A stretch of 64,000 bases of DNA. Source: JAEUIZ01 sp046155605 (lineage in GTDB: Bacteria > Planctomycetota > Phycisphaerae > Phycisphaerales > UBA1924). The position numbers and the translations under genes were made by a program. The stretch's first letter is position 1; each line of letters starts with the position of its first letter. This document shows positions 1 to 8,333 of this stretch, piece by piece. The stretch is taken from positions 1 through 64,000 of the forward strand of contig JBJXFQ010000007.1 of the NCBI GenBank assembly GCA_046155605.1, read 5' to 3'. A model generated the notes under the pieces. That model ran no database searches. It was not told the DNA's origin and saw only the letters and a list, made by a program, of their open reading frames with translations.

Positions 1-421
1 CGGCGGTGACGGCCACCGGCAGGCCGCGGGCATCGACGAGCACCATGACTTTCACGCCTTTCCCGGCCTTGGTGAGGCCGATGCCGTCGCCGCCGCCCTT
101 GGCCTTGCTGAAGATCGCGTCGATGAAACATTCGTACAACTTATATCCGTCGCGCTCCTCCACGAGTTCGCCCGCGTCGCGCATGATGGTCTCGAAGACA
201 CCGGCGTTGGTCCAGAGGGTGAAGTATTTGTGGACGGAACTCTTGGAGCCGAAGTGCCTGGGCAGGTCCTTCCACTTGGCGCCGTTGTCGAGGATCCAGA
301 AGATGCCGCGCAGGGCCCGCCGTTTGTCCATCGCGGGACGCCCGCCCTTGGGAGGCCTGGGCGCGTCGGGCACCCGCGCCGCCAACCATTCGATCTGCTC
401 TTCCGTCAGTCGCATCGCCAT
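1..421 (-). mobile_element. IS5-family (DUF4096-type) transposase, N-terminal part, cut by the window edge
   Basis: Reading the minus strand from an ATG at 421 gives an open frame to the edge, starting MAMRLTEEQIEWLAARVP. It continues through RGIFWILDNGAKWKDLP and KYFTLWTNAGVFE and ends in FIDAIFSKAKGGGDGIGLTK. This is the usual N-terminal DUF4096 helix-turn-helix region followed by the first catalytic Asp segment of IS5-group DDE transposases. An in-frame TAG lies just upstream of the ATG, so the start is fixed. The 450-475 stretch, reading GGGCCTATCCGTAAACCGCG on the minus strand, could be the terminal inverted repeat; the other end is outside the window. The element abuts the glycosyltransferase stop codon at 475. 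Whether the transposase is intact cannot be seen. Confidence 0.85.
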
Positions 422-474
422 GCGATGCTATTCACAAGATGCACGACGACGGTTGCGCGGTTTACGGATAGGCC

Positions 475-1713
475 CTATTTCTTCCGCACTCCCCGCTCCA
501 TCACGTCGCAGTATCGCCCCATCAACTCGCGCTTCGAGAGGCTGCCGGCGATCACACCCGCCGCCCGCTCGCCCATCGCCCGCAACTCGGCCGCCGGCGT
601 GGCCATGGCCTCGCGCAGCGTCCGCACCGCGCCCTCCACGTCGCCATGCCCGATGTGCCAGCCGACCCGGTGCTGCGCGATGAGGTCGCTCACATGGCAC
701 GGGTTCGGCCCCAGCAGCACGATCGGCCTCGACACCGCCATCGCGCCGTAGACCTTGCACGGATGCACGATCCCCACCACGCCGTCGCCGATGCTCACCA
801 CATGCACGTCGGCCGCCGAGAGCGAGAAGCGGATGCGATCGAAGGGCTGATAGGGCATCGAGCGGATGTTGGTCGCGCCCGCCGCGACGCGATCATCGAC
901 CTCCTTTTTGCCGCCCCCGCCGCCGATGCAGAGCACGACTAGCCGCGGGTCGTCGTTGAGCCGTTCGGCCGCGTCGAGCAGCGTTTTGAGCGGGTTTGCC
1001 GGCGAGTGGTTGCCCGAGTACATCACGACGAACTTGCCATCGAGGCCGTGTTCCTTGCGGAAAGGGTTCTCGGCGTGCGCCAGTGATTCGCCGATCTGGT
1101 CCTCGTGCGGCCAGGGGGGCATCGTGCTGACCCGGGCCTCCCCGCCGCGCGGCAGGCGATCCTTGATCCGCTCGCCCATGAACCGATCGAGTACCACGAT
1201 GTCGCGGGCACGGCGGTATGTCCAGCGGTTGAAGAGGTTGAACACGCGGGCCATAAGCGATCGGTTCGTGATCTTGCCCAGCGCGATCATCTGGTCCGGG
1301 TTGAGGTCCATGAGCCAGTACTTCAGCGGCACGCCGCGAACAAGGCTGATGATCACGCCCCCAAGCCCGCAGAACGGCGGGCTGGTCGAGACCATGACGC
1401 CCGCCAGCCCCCGTGTGAAGAGGCCGTGGAAGACCGCCTGCGCGAGGAAGAGCCACTGCGCGAGCAGGCGCACCGCGATCGACGACTTCCCGAAACTCGA
1501 CAGCGGCAGGCGGCGCACGTCCACGCCGTCGCGCACCTCGCGCCGCGGATACTGCTTGGATGGATCGTCATACCCGCGCGCCGACGCATAGACGATCACG
1601 CGGAAGCCTCGCCGGGACATCTCCGCCGCCGCGTCGGCGATGTGCTGACCCACCGACGCGGGATCGGGGACGTAGACCTGCGAGATGATGAGGAATGTCG
1701 GCCGGTGATTCAT
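475..1713 (-). CDS. Glycosyltransferase, family 4-like (WcaI type)
   Basis: The 412-residue protein begins MNHRPTFLIISQVYVPDP, with an N-terminal GT4 Rossmann domain (QVYVPDPASVGQHIADAA, about residues 10-30), and has a C-terminal nucleotide-sugar half. The second half carries the MYSGNHSPANPL loop and the IVHPCKVYGAMA acceptor/donor segment near residue 330, as in WcaI and other GT-B fold enzymes that build exopolysaccharide. A membrane-associated hydrophobic stretch lies around residues 95-120. The ATG at 1713 overlaps the stop of the upstream methyltransferase by four bases (ATGA), so the two are translationally coupled. A longer reading up to 1794 lies inside that upstream gene and is rejected. 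It is the last gene of the minus-strand polysaccharide operon; substrate unknown. Confidence 0.88.
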   Translation of the reverse strand: MNHRPTFLIISQVYVPDPASVGQHIADAAAEMSRRGFRVIVYASARGYDDPSKQYPRREVRDGVDVRRLPLSSFGKSSIAVRLLAQWLFLAQAVFHGLFTRGLAGVMVSTSPPFCGLGGVIISLVRGVPLKYWLMDLNPDQMIALGKITNRSLMARVFNLFNRWTYRRARDIVVLDRFMGERIKDRLPRGGEARVSTMPPWPHEDQIGESLAHAENPFRKEHGLDGKFVVMYSGNHSPANPLKTLLDAAERLNDDPRLVVLCIGGGGGKKEVDDRVAAGATNIRSMPYQPFDRIRFSLSAADVHVVSIGDGVVGIVHPCKVYGAMAVSRPIVLLGPNPCHVSDLIAQHRVGWHIGHGDVEGAVRTLREAMATPAAELRAMGERAAGVIAGSLSKRELMGRYCDVMERGVRKK

Positions 1714-2654
1714 CGGGTGGGCTCGAGGGTTCTCAGATAGATCGAGTTGGGGAAGTCCCCAGGTCCCAGTCGCAGGCCGCGGTCCATCCGGCACGGATCA
1801 AAGCGCGGAAAGACGGCCTTGAGATCGTCGAGCCGCTCCAGCAGCATCGAGAGCGCCGCGACGATCTCGAATCGATCATTGAAGGAAAGGAACGCCAGAA
1901 GAAGCGTGCTCTCCCGGTTGAAAAACAACTCCCTGTGCGTCAGCGTCCAGTTCCCGTAGTCGTACGGGAAATGAATGTCGTGGAAGTGAACGAAGACACC
2001 CGGTTGAAGGTCGCCCAGCACCTCCAGGATCAGGCGCGGCACCTCCCCGCCGATCTTGGTGCTGTGCGTGCTGTCCACAAAGAGCAGACTCCCCGCTGGC
2101 AGCCCCGTCAACTCCGCGAGCGGCACGGCCTCCGCCGGCTCGGCGAGGAGTCGGATCCGGCGCGCCTCGGCCAGCCGCCGCAAGCCCGGGCTCGGATGCG
2201 GATCGATGCAGACGACCTCGGGCGCGTAGTGGCCGTCCGCCTCGCGCTGCTCGGCCGCGGCGATCAGCGCCACCTGCGTGCTCACGCCACATCCGACCTG
2301 CACGATCTTGGGCGGCCGGTGCGTTCGCAGGAAGCCGTAGAGCAGATCGCTCTCGACATGCCCGAAGCCCTCTTCGCCATTTCGCCGGCACGCCTCGGCA
2401 TGAACCGAGCCATCGCGGAGTCGCTCGGCCCACGGGCCCATCGTGCGCCTCAACCAATCCAGTTGCGGCTCCAGCGCTGTGCCGCGAACGCCCTTCATCG
2501 GCCATGGCCGGCGCCAGTAGTCCGTCCGCCGAAGGTGTCGGAGGTTTGGCGTCTCGGAGTAGAAATGCTCGGGGCTGATGTTGAGCCGGAAGCGTTGGCC
2601 TATCTCCAGCGTGGTTCGGATCAGCCACGGGAGCCGCTTCTTGATCGCGTGCAT
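1710..2654 (-). CDS. Class I SAM-dependent methyltransferase (Methyltransf_24 type)
   Basis: The 314-residue protein has a SAM-binding core beginning near residue 115 with IVQVGCGVSTQVALIAAA (motif I, GxGxS) and then VVCIDPHPSPGLRRLA (acidic residue ending strand 2). The SLLFVDSTHSTKIGGEVPRL segment and FVHFHDIHFPYDY follow, the typical pattern of class I enzymes annotated Methyltransf_24 in surface-polysaccharide loci. The FVHFHDIH strand may hold the metal or acceptor site. The gene sits directly upstream of, and overlaps, the glycosyltransferase, and 24 bp downstream of the GDP-mannose epimerase-like gene, so a role in O-methylating a sugar of an exported polysaccharide is likely but inferred. 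Confidence 0.8.
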   Translation of the reverse strand: MHAIKKRLPWLIRTTLEIGQRFRLNISPEHFYSETPNLRHLRRTDYWRRPWPMKGVRGTALEPQLDWLRRTMGPWAERLRDGSVHAEACRRNGEEGFGHVESDLLYGFLRTHRPPKIVQVGCGVSTQVALIAAAEQREADGHYAPEVVCIDPHPSPGLRRLAEARRIRLLAEPAEAVPLAELTGLPAGSLLFVDSTHSTKIGGEVPRLILEVLGDLQPGVFVHFHDIHFPYDYGNWTLTHRELFFNRESTLLLAFLSFNDRFEIVAALSMLLERLDDLKAVFPRFDPCRMDRGLRLGPGDFPNSIYLRTLEPTR

Positions 2655-2678
2655 GGCAAGGCTCCGCGCGCCGGATTT

Positions 2679-3959
2679 CTAGCGCCGACCGCTCCGCGCC
2701 TTTGGCCTCGACACGCCGCGGGTCGCGCCGCGCTTGGCCTTTGGCTTCGCCTTGGACGCGGGTTTAGCCTTCGCCTTTGGCTTGGGTTTCGCGGCCTTCG
2801 CGGGTTTCGCTACGGCCTTCGCGGGTTTCGCTGCGGGCTTCGCGTCGTACGTCGCGGGGATGCCCTGAGGCCAGGTGTCCATCTGCCGCGACTCGGGGTT
2901 GAACCCGTCGCCGGGGATCGGGTGCGATCCCTTGGTGAACGTGCTGATGCTCGACAGGTGGGCCGTCTTGGCGTCGTACTTGGCCCTGAACTGCTCTTCG
3001 ATCCAGCGATAGGTCCGCTCCATGCCGACGCGAAGGCGCGTGTCCGGCTCCCAACCGAGATACGCCCTGATCTTGGTGTTATCGCTGTTCCGCCCCGCCA
3101 CGCCCCGCGGCGCGTCGAGTTTGTACCGCCGATCCAGTTTCACTCCCGCGATCTCCTCCGCGATGTCCACCAACTGGTTGATCGAGACCAGTTCCGACGA
3201 GCCCAGGTTGATCGGCTCGAGGATGCCCGAGTGTGTGATCGCCTGGATGCCCTTGAGGCAGTCGGCGATGTACATGAAACTCCGCGTCTGCGTCCCGTCG
3301 CCCCAGATCTCGATCTCGTGCTTCCCGCTCACGACCGCGGCGATGACCTTGCGGCAGATCGCGGCCGGGGCCTTCTCGCGTCCGCCCTCCCACGTCCCGT
3401 GCGGGCCATAGACGTTATGGAACCGCGCCACCCGCGTGTGCAGCCCGAAGTCCTCACGGAAATGCCGGCACATGCGCTCGCTGAACAACTTCTCCCACCC
3501 GTACCCGTCCTCGGGCAGGCCCGGGTACGCATCGGCCTCCTTGAGGGCCGTGATGTTCGGGTCTTTCTGCTTGTCGGCGTTGTAGACGCACGCCGACGAC
3601 GCGTAGAAGAACCGCTCGACGCCCTGCTCCTGGGCCGCGAGGATCATGTGTGTGTTCGTCAGCACGCTGAGCATGCAGAGGGCCTTGTTGTTCTCGATGA
3701 AGCCCATGCCCCCCATGTCCGCCGCCAGTTGGTAGACCTCGCTCGCCCCATGGCAGAGCGATCGGCAGACGCGGAAATCGCGGCAATCGCCCTTCATCGG
3801 CCCGGCGAAGTTCTCGGCCCCGCGGTGCACCTGGTACCACTCGTCGAGGGGCTTGATGTCTGCCGATCGAACGCGGAACCCCTGGCGGAGCATCTCGCCC
3901 ACGAGGTGCCCGCCGATGAACCCGCCGCCGCCTGCCACGACCACCAGATCGCCGCTCAT
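2679..3959 (-). CDS. GDP-mannose 3,5-epimerase-like NAD-dependent epimerase with Lys/Ala-rich C-terminal tail
   Basis: A 426-residue extended short-chain dehydrogenase/reductase. Residues 1-340 follow plant GDP-mannose 3,5-epimerase closely: nucleotide site VAGGGGFIGG near residue 8, ADMGGMGFIENN, then FFYASSACVYN (catalytic Cys), YGWEKL (Tyr and Lys of YxxxK) and WEGGREKAPAAICRKV (the catalytic Lys of the REK motif). It ends the core with GVAGRNSDNTKIRAYLGW. All four known epimerisation residues are therefore present. After residue about 385 comes a strongly basic low-complexity tail rich in PAK/KPKAK repeats, like bacterial histone-H1-type tails; it is not part of the family. The gene leads the methyltransferase-glycosyltransferase operon and probably supplies a GDP-hexose. 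Confidence 0.9.
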   Translation of the reverse strand: MSGDLVVVAGGGGFIGGHLVGEMLRQGFRVRSADIKPLDEWYQVHRGAENFAGPMKGDCRDFRVCRSLCHGASEVYQLAADMGGMGFIENNKALCMLSVLTNTHMILAAQEQGVERFFYASSACVYNADKQKDPNITALKEADAYPGLPEDGYGWEKLFSERMCRHFREDFGLHTRVARFHNVYGPHGTWEGGREKAPAAICRKVIAAVVSGKHEIEIWGDGTQTRSFMYIADCLKGIQAITHSGILEPINLGSSELVSINQLVDIAEEIAGVKLDRRYKLDAPRGVAGRNSDNTKIRAYLGWEPDTRLRVGMERTYRWIEEQFRAKYDAKTAHLSSISTFTKGSHPIPGDGFNPESRQMDTWPQGIPATYDAKPAAKPAKAVAKPAKAAKPKPKAKAKPASKAKPKAKRGATRGVSRPKARSGRR

Positions 3960-4185
3960 GTGAGCTCCCTTGTCGATTCACAGACCTACAGGTCGCCAGG
4001 ACACAAACAGACCGCCCATCGCGGCGTCCCTCGCCGGGCCGGGATGATATCGGCCATCGGCGGGAAGAACCGAGCGCAATCGACAAGCACCCAGGCCAAT
4101 GGGCCCGGTCATCCAAGGGCGGTCGCCATACCCGCGGCGAGTGGTCAGACCCCATGCCCAGGCCCCACGCGGCGGCGGTCCGGAA

Positions 4186-5223
4186 TCAGGCCGCTCTCCT
4201 TCTTTTGCTCAGCATGATGCCGATTGCGACGCAGGGGAACGCGGTTGCGGGCGATGGTACCATTGATGCAATCCGAAAGCCCGGGGTTGATTGTATTTGT
4301 GGTCCTGCACTCCCTATCAATGTGGCCCGGTCGGAGACGAGTGCCAATCCTTCAGGGTATTCAGCCGCAGAGCCATCGAGCCCTCGTTCTCTTGGGTCGC
4401 CAGGATACAGGATTTCCTCGCTCCACTCTGCCGCCGCGCCCGCGGCATCGAGGAGCCCCCACGGCGTGAGCGAGTTCGGGTACGCACCGAGCGGGATCTG
4501 ATAGGTGCCCGTGCCGGGAATCACAAATCCCGAGTTGGCCTCTCCCTGCCCGGGGGGGCCGTATATCACCGGCGAGTCGGAGCCATGGGGATAGAGCCAC
4601 CAGCCGCCCTGGCCCGGGCCGTTCCTCGCCGGGTCGTAGTGGACGGCTTTGATCCACTCGTCGAGCGTGGGAATCCAGAACTTCGCGCCGGGGTTGTGAG
4701 TCCATTGGTCGCCGAAGGTCCCGTTCGGATTGGTTACGAAGGTGGAAGCGTCGTAGGCCCCGTTGCCGATCGCCTCGAGCGTGGTGGCTTTCTCGTTGTG
4801 CAGCCAGTTGCAGTATTGGGCGCACTCCCGCCAACTGATCCCGACGACCGGGAAGTTGGCCGCGCCGGGCAGATTGCGGAGCCGATAGCGGACGCCCGGG
4901 CCGCCGTAGGTGGGGTCGAACTCGCCGCCCCAAAAGGAGGGACGCGCGAAGGTCGAGAATGACCCGCCGCGGACCGCGTAGGCGTTGGCGAACTCCATCC
5001 ACTGCGACGTGGTGATCTCCATTTTGCCAATGCGATACTCGTAGGGCACGCTGCCGCGGCCCTCGGTAAAGCTGACGCCACTGGGGTCGGGGAGGAAGTT
5101 GGCGACGTTGCCGGGATCGCCAATAGTGACGAAATCGATGCCATAGCTGGGCGGCTGGGCCACGGAGGGCATCACACTCCCCAAGAGACCCGCAACAATA
5201 ATCATGAAGGTGCCGCGATCCAT
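4186..5223 (-). CDS. Secreted formylglycine-generating-enzyme-fold (SUMF1) protein with PEP-CTERM-like tail
   Basis: The 345-residue protein starts MDRGTFMIIVAGLLGSVMPSVAQ, a signal peptide. The start at 5223 is chosen because AAAAGGAGAG sits seven bases upstream. The body has the FGE-sulfatase fold: YRIGKMEITTSQWMEFANAY, FPVVGISWRECAQYCNWL, FWIPTLDEWIKAVHYDP, and the late WSEEI segment near residue 280. The protein ends in VPSP followed by a hydrophobic stretch and SKRRRAA, which is a PEP-CTERM-like sorting tail. The paired Cys residues of true formylglycine-generating enzymes are not seen at the usual C-terminal place. A non-enzymatic surface role, as in many planctomycete paralogues, is more likely than sulfatase activation. 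It sits between two epimerase genes. Confidence 0.82.
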   Translation of the reverse strand: MDRGTFMIIVAGLLGSVMPSVAQPPSYGIDFVTIGDPGNVANFLPDPSGVSFTEGRGSVPYEYRIGKMEITTSQWMEFANAYAVRGGSFSTFARPSFWGGEFDPTYGGPGVRYRLRNLPGAANFPVVGISWRECAQYCNWLHNEKATTLEAIGNGAYDASTFVTNPNGTFGDQWTHNPGAKFWIPTLDEWIKAVHYDPARNGPGQGGWWLYPHGSDSPVIYGPPGQGEANSGFVIPGTGTYQIPLGAYPNSLTPWGLLDAAGAAAEWSEEILYPGDPRERGLDGSAAEYPEGLALVSDRATLIGSAGPQIQSTPGFRIASMVPSPATAFPCVAIGIMLSKRRRAA

Positions 5224-5323
5224 GGACACTCTCCTTTTGGCGCAGGCGGCGCATCCTACCGCCAGACGCACATCCTGCATCGGCCATGCCGAAAGATTCT
5301 GCAAGCATTTCGCAGATCAGCAC

Positions 5324-6379
5324 TCATCGACGCGCGGTGGCGGGCTGGCGCGACTTGGGCCGCGGTTTGGAAGGCTTGGCGCGCTTTGGTGCCGGCGAGC
5401 GCTTTCCCCCATACTTCCGCACGTACTCGTCATGGATCCACGCGAAGGTCCGCTCGAGCCCGGCGCGGAAGGGGGTCGAGGGCTCCCATTTGAAGAGCGA
5501 TCGCAGCAGGGCGTTGTCGATCCGCCGTCCGCCCACGCCCTTGGGCGCGTCGAGCTTGTAGTTGCGTTTGAGTTTCAGGCCGGCGATCGCCTCGACCTCG
5601 TCGACGAGCTGATTGATGGTCACGAGGTCGCGCGGGCCCATGTTGACCGGGTCGCCCACGTCGCTGGCGACGAGCATCTGCGTGCCCTTGACGCAGTCGT
5701 CCACGTACATGAAGCTGCGGGTCTGCGTCCCGTCGCCCCAGATTTCGATCTCGTGCTTCCCGCTGAGCCGCGCCTGGACGACCTTGCGGCAGATGGCGGC
5801 GGGCACGCGCTCGCGGCCGCCCTCCCAGGTGCCGTTGGGGCCATAGACCGGCTGGTAGCGCGCGACGCGGGTCTCGATGCCGTAATCCTCGCGGAAGTGC
5901 CGGCACATTCGCTCGCCAAAGAGCTTCTCCCAGCCGTAGCCGTCGTCGGGCAGCGCGGGATAGGCCTCGGGCTCCTGCAGCGGCGGACGCGCCTCGTCCT
6001 TCTGGAAGTCCGTGTTGTAGACGCAGACCGACGACGCGAAGAAGAACCGATCGACGCCGGCATCCTTGGCCGCGGCCAGCAGGTTGGTATTAATGAGCAC
6101 GCTGAGCATGCAGAGCGATTTGTTGTGCTCGATAAAGCCCATGCCGCCCATGTCACAGGCGAAGTTGTAGACGGTGGTCGCGCCCTTCATCGCCTTGTCG
6201 CACGCCGCACGATGCTGGAGGTCGAGCCGAAGGTTCTCGGCTGCTTTGTGGCGCTGGAACCACTCGGCAAGCGGCTTGGTGTCGATGCAACGGACGCGCC
6301 GGCCCTGCCGCAGCAGGTCCGCCGCCAGGTGCCCGCCGATGAATCCGCCGCCCCCGGCGATGACAATCAGTTCCTTCAC
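5324..6379 (-). CDS. Second GDP-mannose 3,5-epimerase-like protein, divergent at the catalytic Lys
   Basis: A 351-residue paralogue of the protein at 2679-3959: IAGGGGFIGGHLAADLL, CDMGGMGFIEHNKSLCMLS, FFFASSVCVYN, YGWEKL and IEIWGDGTQTRSFMYVDD line up one to one. The catalytic Cys and the YxxxK pair are kept, but the GGREKAPA motif reads GGRERVPA, so the second acid/base Lys is Arg. The downstream NSDN reads RIDN. A GTG at 6379 with GGGAGG eight bases upstream is the preferred start; an upstream ATG at 6424 lacks a good site. The tail (PKRAKPSKPRPKSR) is short and basic. It may do a related epimerase or dehydratase step rather than 3,5-epimerisation. Confidence 0.85.
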   Translation of the reverse strand: MKELIVIAGGGGFIGGHLAADLLRQGRRVRCIDTKPLAEWFQRHKAAENLRLDLQHRAACDKAMKGATTVYNFACDMGGMGFIEHNKSLCMLSVLINTNLLAAAKDAGVDRFFFASSVCVYNTDFQKDEARPPLQEPEAYPALPDDGYGWEKLFGERMCRHFREDYGIETRVARYQPVYGPNGTWEGGRERVPAAICRKVVQARLSGKHEIEIWGDGTQTRSFMYVDDCVKGTQMLVASDVGDPVNMGPRDLVTINQLVDEVEAIAGLKLKRNYKLDAPKGVGGRRIDNALLRSLFKWEPSTPFRAGLERTFAWIHDEYVRKYGGKRSPAPKRAKPSKPRPKSRQPATARR

Positions 6380-6435
6380 GCGCTTGCCTCCCGCTCCGGC
6401 CCGAAGCTCCCGACCGGGCCGCATCGTACCCCCGC

Positions 6436-7050
6436 CTACCGCCGCCGAACGCTCGTCACCACCACCGGATTCCGCGGCACGTTCTTCATCTCCCGCGTCG
6501 GAATCTCGTACGTCTCGCCTGTCGCGATCGTGTCCACCACGTCCATCCCCGCGACCACGCGACCAAACACCGCATAGCCCGCGCCACCAGTCCCAGGCCG
6601 CGGGCGATCGAGTTTCTCGTTATCGACCAGATTGATGTAGAACTCCCGCGTGGCCGTGTCCGGATCGGCGTCTCGCGCCCAGCCCACCGTCCCGCGTAGG
6701 TTCCTCATCCCGTTCTGCCACTCGTTCACGATCGGAGGGTCGCTCGGCAACTCCTTGAGATCGACCGTCTGGCCCCCGCCCTGCACCACAAACCCCGGCA
6801 CCACCCGATGGAACACCGTCCCCGCATAGTCCCCGCGATCGGCATACTTCAGGAAGTTCGCCGTCCCCACGGGTGCCCGCTTCTCGTCAAGTTCCATCAC
6901 GATCAGCCCCGCCGAGGTCGACATCTCCACCACCACGGGCCTGGGCGTCCGACTCGCCATGGCGCATCCGCCCGAAACCGCCGCGCCCGCCAGCACCAAT
7001 CCCGCCAACACCCTGCTCGCGACTCCATCAAGATTCCCTCGTCCGCTCAT
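6436..7050 (-). CDS. Cyclophilin-type peptidyl-prolyl cis-trans isomerase, exported
   Basis: The 204-residue protein has an N-terminal hydrophobic export signal (VLAGLVLAGAAVSGGC, possibly a lipobox) followed by a bacterial cyclophilin domain: VEMSTSAGLIVMELDEKRAP, FLKYADRGDYAGTVFHRVVP, GFVVQGGG, FYINLVDNEKLD and YAVFGRVVAGMDVVD. The FHRVVPGFVVQGG motif contains the catalytic Arg. The ATG at 7050 overlaps the stop of the upstream serine hydrolase gene (ATGA), indicating a shared transcript. It probably helps fold periplasmic or outer-membrane proteins. Confidence 0.93.
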   Translation of the reverse strand: MSGRGNLDGVASRVLAGLVLAGAAVSGGCAMASRTPRPVVVEMSTSAGLIVMELDEKRAPVGTANFLKYADRGDYAGTVFHRVVPGFVVQGGGQTVDLKELPSDPPIVNEWQNGMRNLRGTVGWARDADPDTATREFYINLVDNEKLDRPRPGTGGAGYAVFGRVVAGMDVVDTIATGETYEIPTREMKNVPRNPVVVTSVRRR

Positions 7051-8273
7051 GGCTTCGCTCCCTTGGTGAACTCCCGAATCGCCGCGCCCACGGCCTCGTC
7101 GGCCCCACGAGAGGCCGACTCTCCCGCGCAGTTCGTCGCCGCCAGCACGCCGAACCCGCGCTCGACGGACACCCACGCCACGCAGAACCACATCGTGTTC
7201 GACCCCGCGTGATTCAAAACTCGCCCCTCGTCCTCCGGGCCGTCGCCCTTGGCCCACGGCCGACGCGTCGCGATCCAGCCCATCGCATACCCCTCGCCCG
7301 AATTGTTTGGAATCTGCGGCGAATGCAGCAGGCTGAACGTCTCCGGCTTCAGGAACGCCGCGTCGCCGACCATCACCGGCTTGCGCTCGCCCAGCGCGTG
7401 CGCCGCGACGAACTTTCCCCAGTCAATGAGCGTCATCCGTGCCGTTCCAGCCGGGCCGCACCCTGTCGGATTGTCCGCGCCCAGCCCTGGCTCGACCGGC
7501 TTCCATGCCCCCGCCTTCCCCCGGTGCCCGCGCGGCTGATCCGCCATCGCCGCTTCTCCTTTCTGCGCCTCATCGGGCGCGCCAAATCCGCCCGACGAAA
7601 TCCCCAGCGGCGTGAAGACCTCCTTCGTCACCAACTCTTCCCACGCCGTGTCCATCACCGTCTCGAGCATGTGCCCGGCCACGATGAAGTTCTGATTGCT
7701 GTAGCGATCCTTCGTACCCGGCTCGTGGTCCAGTTTCAGCGTCACCAGCCGCTTCATCAACTCCGTCCGCTGCTCGCGCGGCGGTGTCCCGGCCTTGGTG
7801 CCCTCCCACAACTTCCCCCATGCCTCGTCCCTCATGATGTCCGCCGGCACCCCCGCCGTGTTCGTTACCAGGTGTCGCAGGGTGATCTTGTCCCACCCCG
7901 GCGTCATCGTCGGCTTCAGCGCGGGGAAAAGATCCACGACCTTCATCTCCCATGTGATCTTGCCGCGCTCGACGAGTCGCGCCGCCAGCGTCGCCGTCAT
8001 CGCTTTCGTGCATGAGCCGAGGTGCCACTGGTCGTCGATCGTCACGCGCTGCGACGAACCCGTGGCGCGCACGCCCGTGGCCGCTGAGAGCGCCACCCGC
8101 GTCCCATCCATCACCACCACCGCCAACGCCGGCAACTTGCGCTTCTCGCGGATCGCTTCGATCTGTTCCTCAAACGATGCTGCGGGTTCTTGCGCCGTCG
8201 CCCCGCGCACGCCCAGAGCCGCCATCGCCGCGCACGCCAGGTTCCGCCAAGTCACTCCCGAAAGCCTTCTCAT
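7047..8273 (-). CDS. Beta-lactamase-fold serine hydrolase (class C / esterase family), exported
   Basis: The 408-residue protein has a signal peptide (about residues 1-28, cut after GATAQ) and a serine beta-lactamase-like domain (COG1680). The nucleophile motif is LGSCTKAMTA (SxxK) near residue 87. The Tyr of the second motif is in DRYSNQNFIVAG (YSN) near residue 188. The usual third motif may be the HAGS segment (RVLNHAGSNTMWF) near the C terminus. Such proteins are commonly esterases or D-peptidases rather than antibiotic-degrading enzymes. The ATG at 8273 is preceded by GGAG; a longer reading starts at 8312. Its stop overlaps the cyclophilin start. Confidence 0.9.
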   Translation of the reverse strand: MRRLSGVTWRNLACAAMAALGVRGATAQEPAASFEEQIEAIREKRKLPALAVVVMDGTRVALSAATGVRATGSSQRVTIDDQWHLGSCTKAMTATLAARLVERGKITWEMKVVDLFPALKPTMTPGWDKITLRHLVTNTAGVPADIMRDEAWGKLWEGTKAGTPPREQRTELMKRLVTLKLDHEPGTKDRYSNQNFIVAGHMLETVMDTAWEELVTKEVFTPLGISSGGFGAPDEAQKGEAAMADQPRGHRGKAGAWKPVEPGLGADNPTGCGPAGTARMTLIDWGKFVAAHALGERKPVMVGDAAFLKPETFSLLHSPQIPNNSGEGYAMGWIATRRPWAKGDGPEDEGRVLNHAGSNTMWFCVAWVSVERGFGVLAATNCAGESASRGADEAVGAAIREFTKGAKP

Positions 8274-8333
8274 GGCCACGTCTCCATCTCGCGCCGGTCG
8301 TCCCGACTTCACGGGGCGACCCAGCGCGATGCT

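Noticed and set aside
1695..4217. Long plus-strand open frames (840 codons here; similar at 22147-24534 and 8190-9830)
   Set aside because: They are antisense to well-supported genes, lack signal peptides or motifs, have Arg/Pro-rich composition typical of GC-rich mirror frames, and lack ribosome sites.
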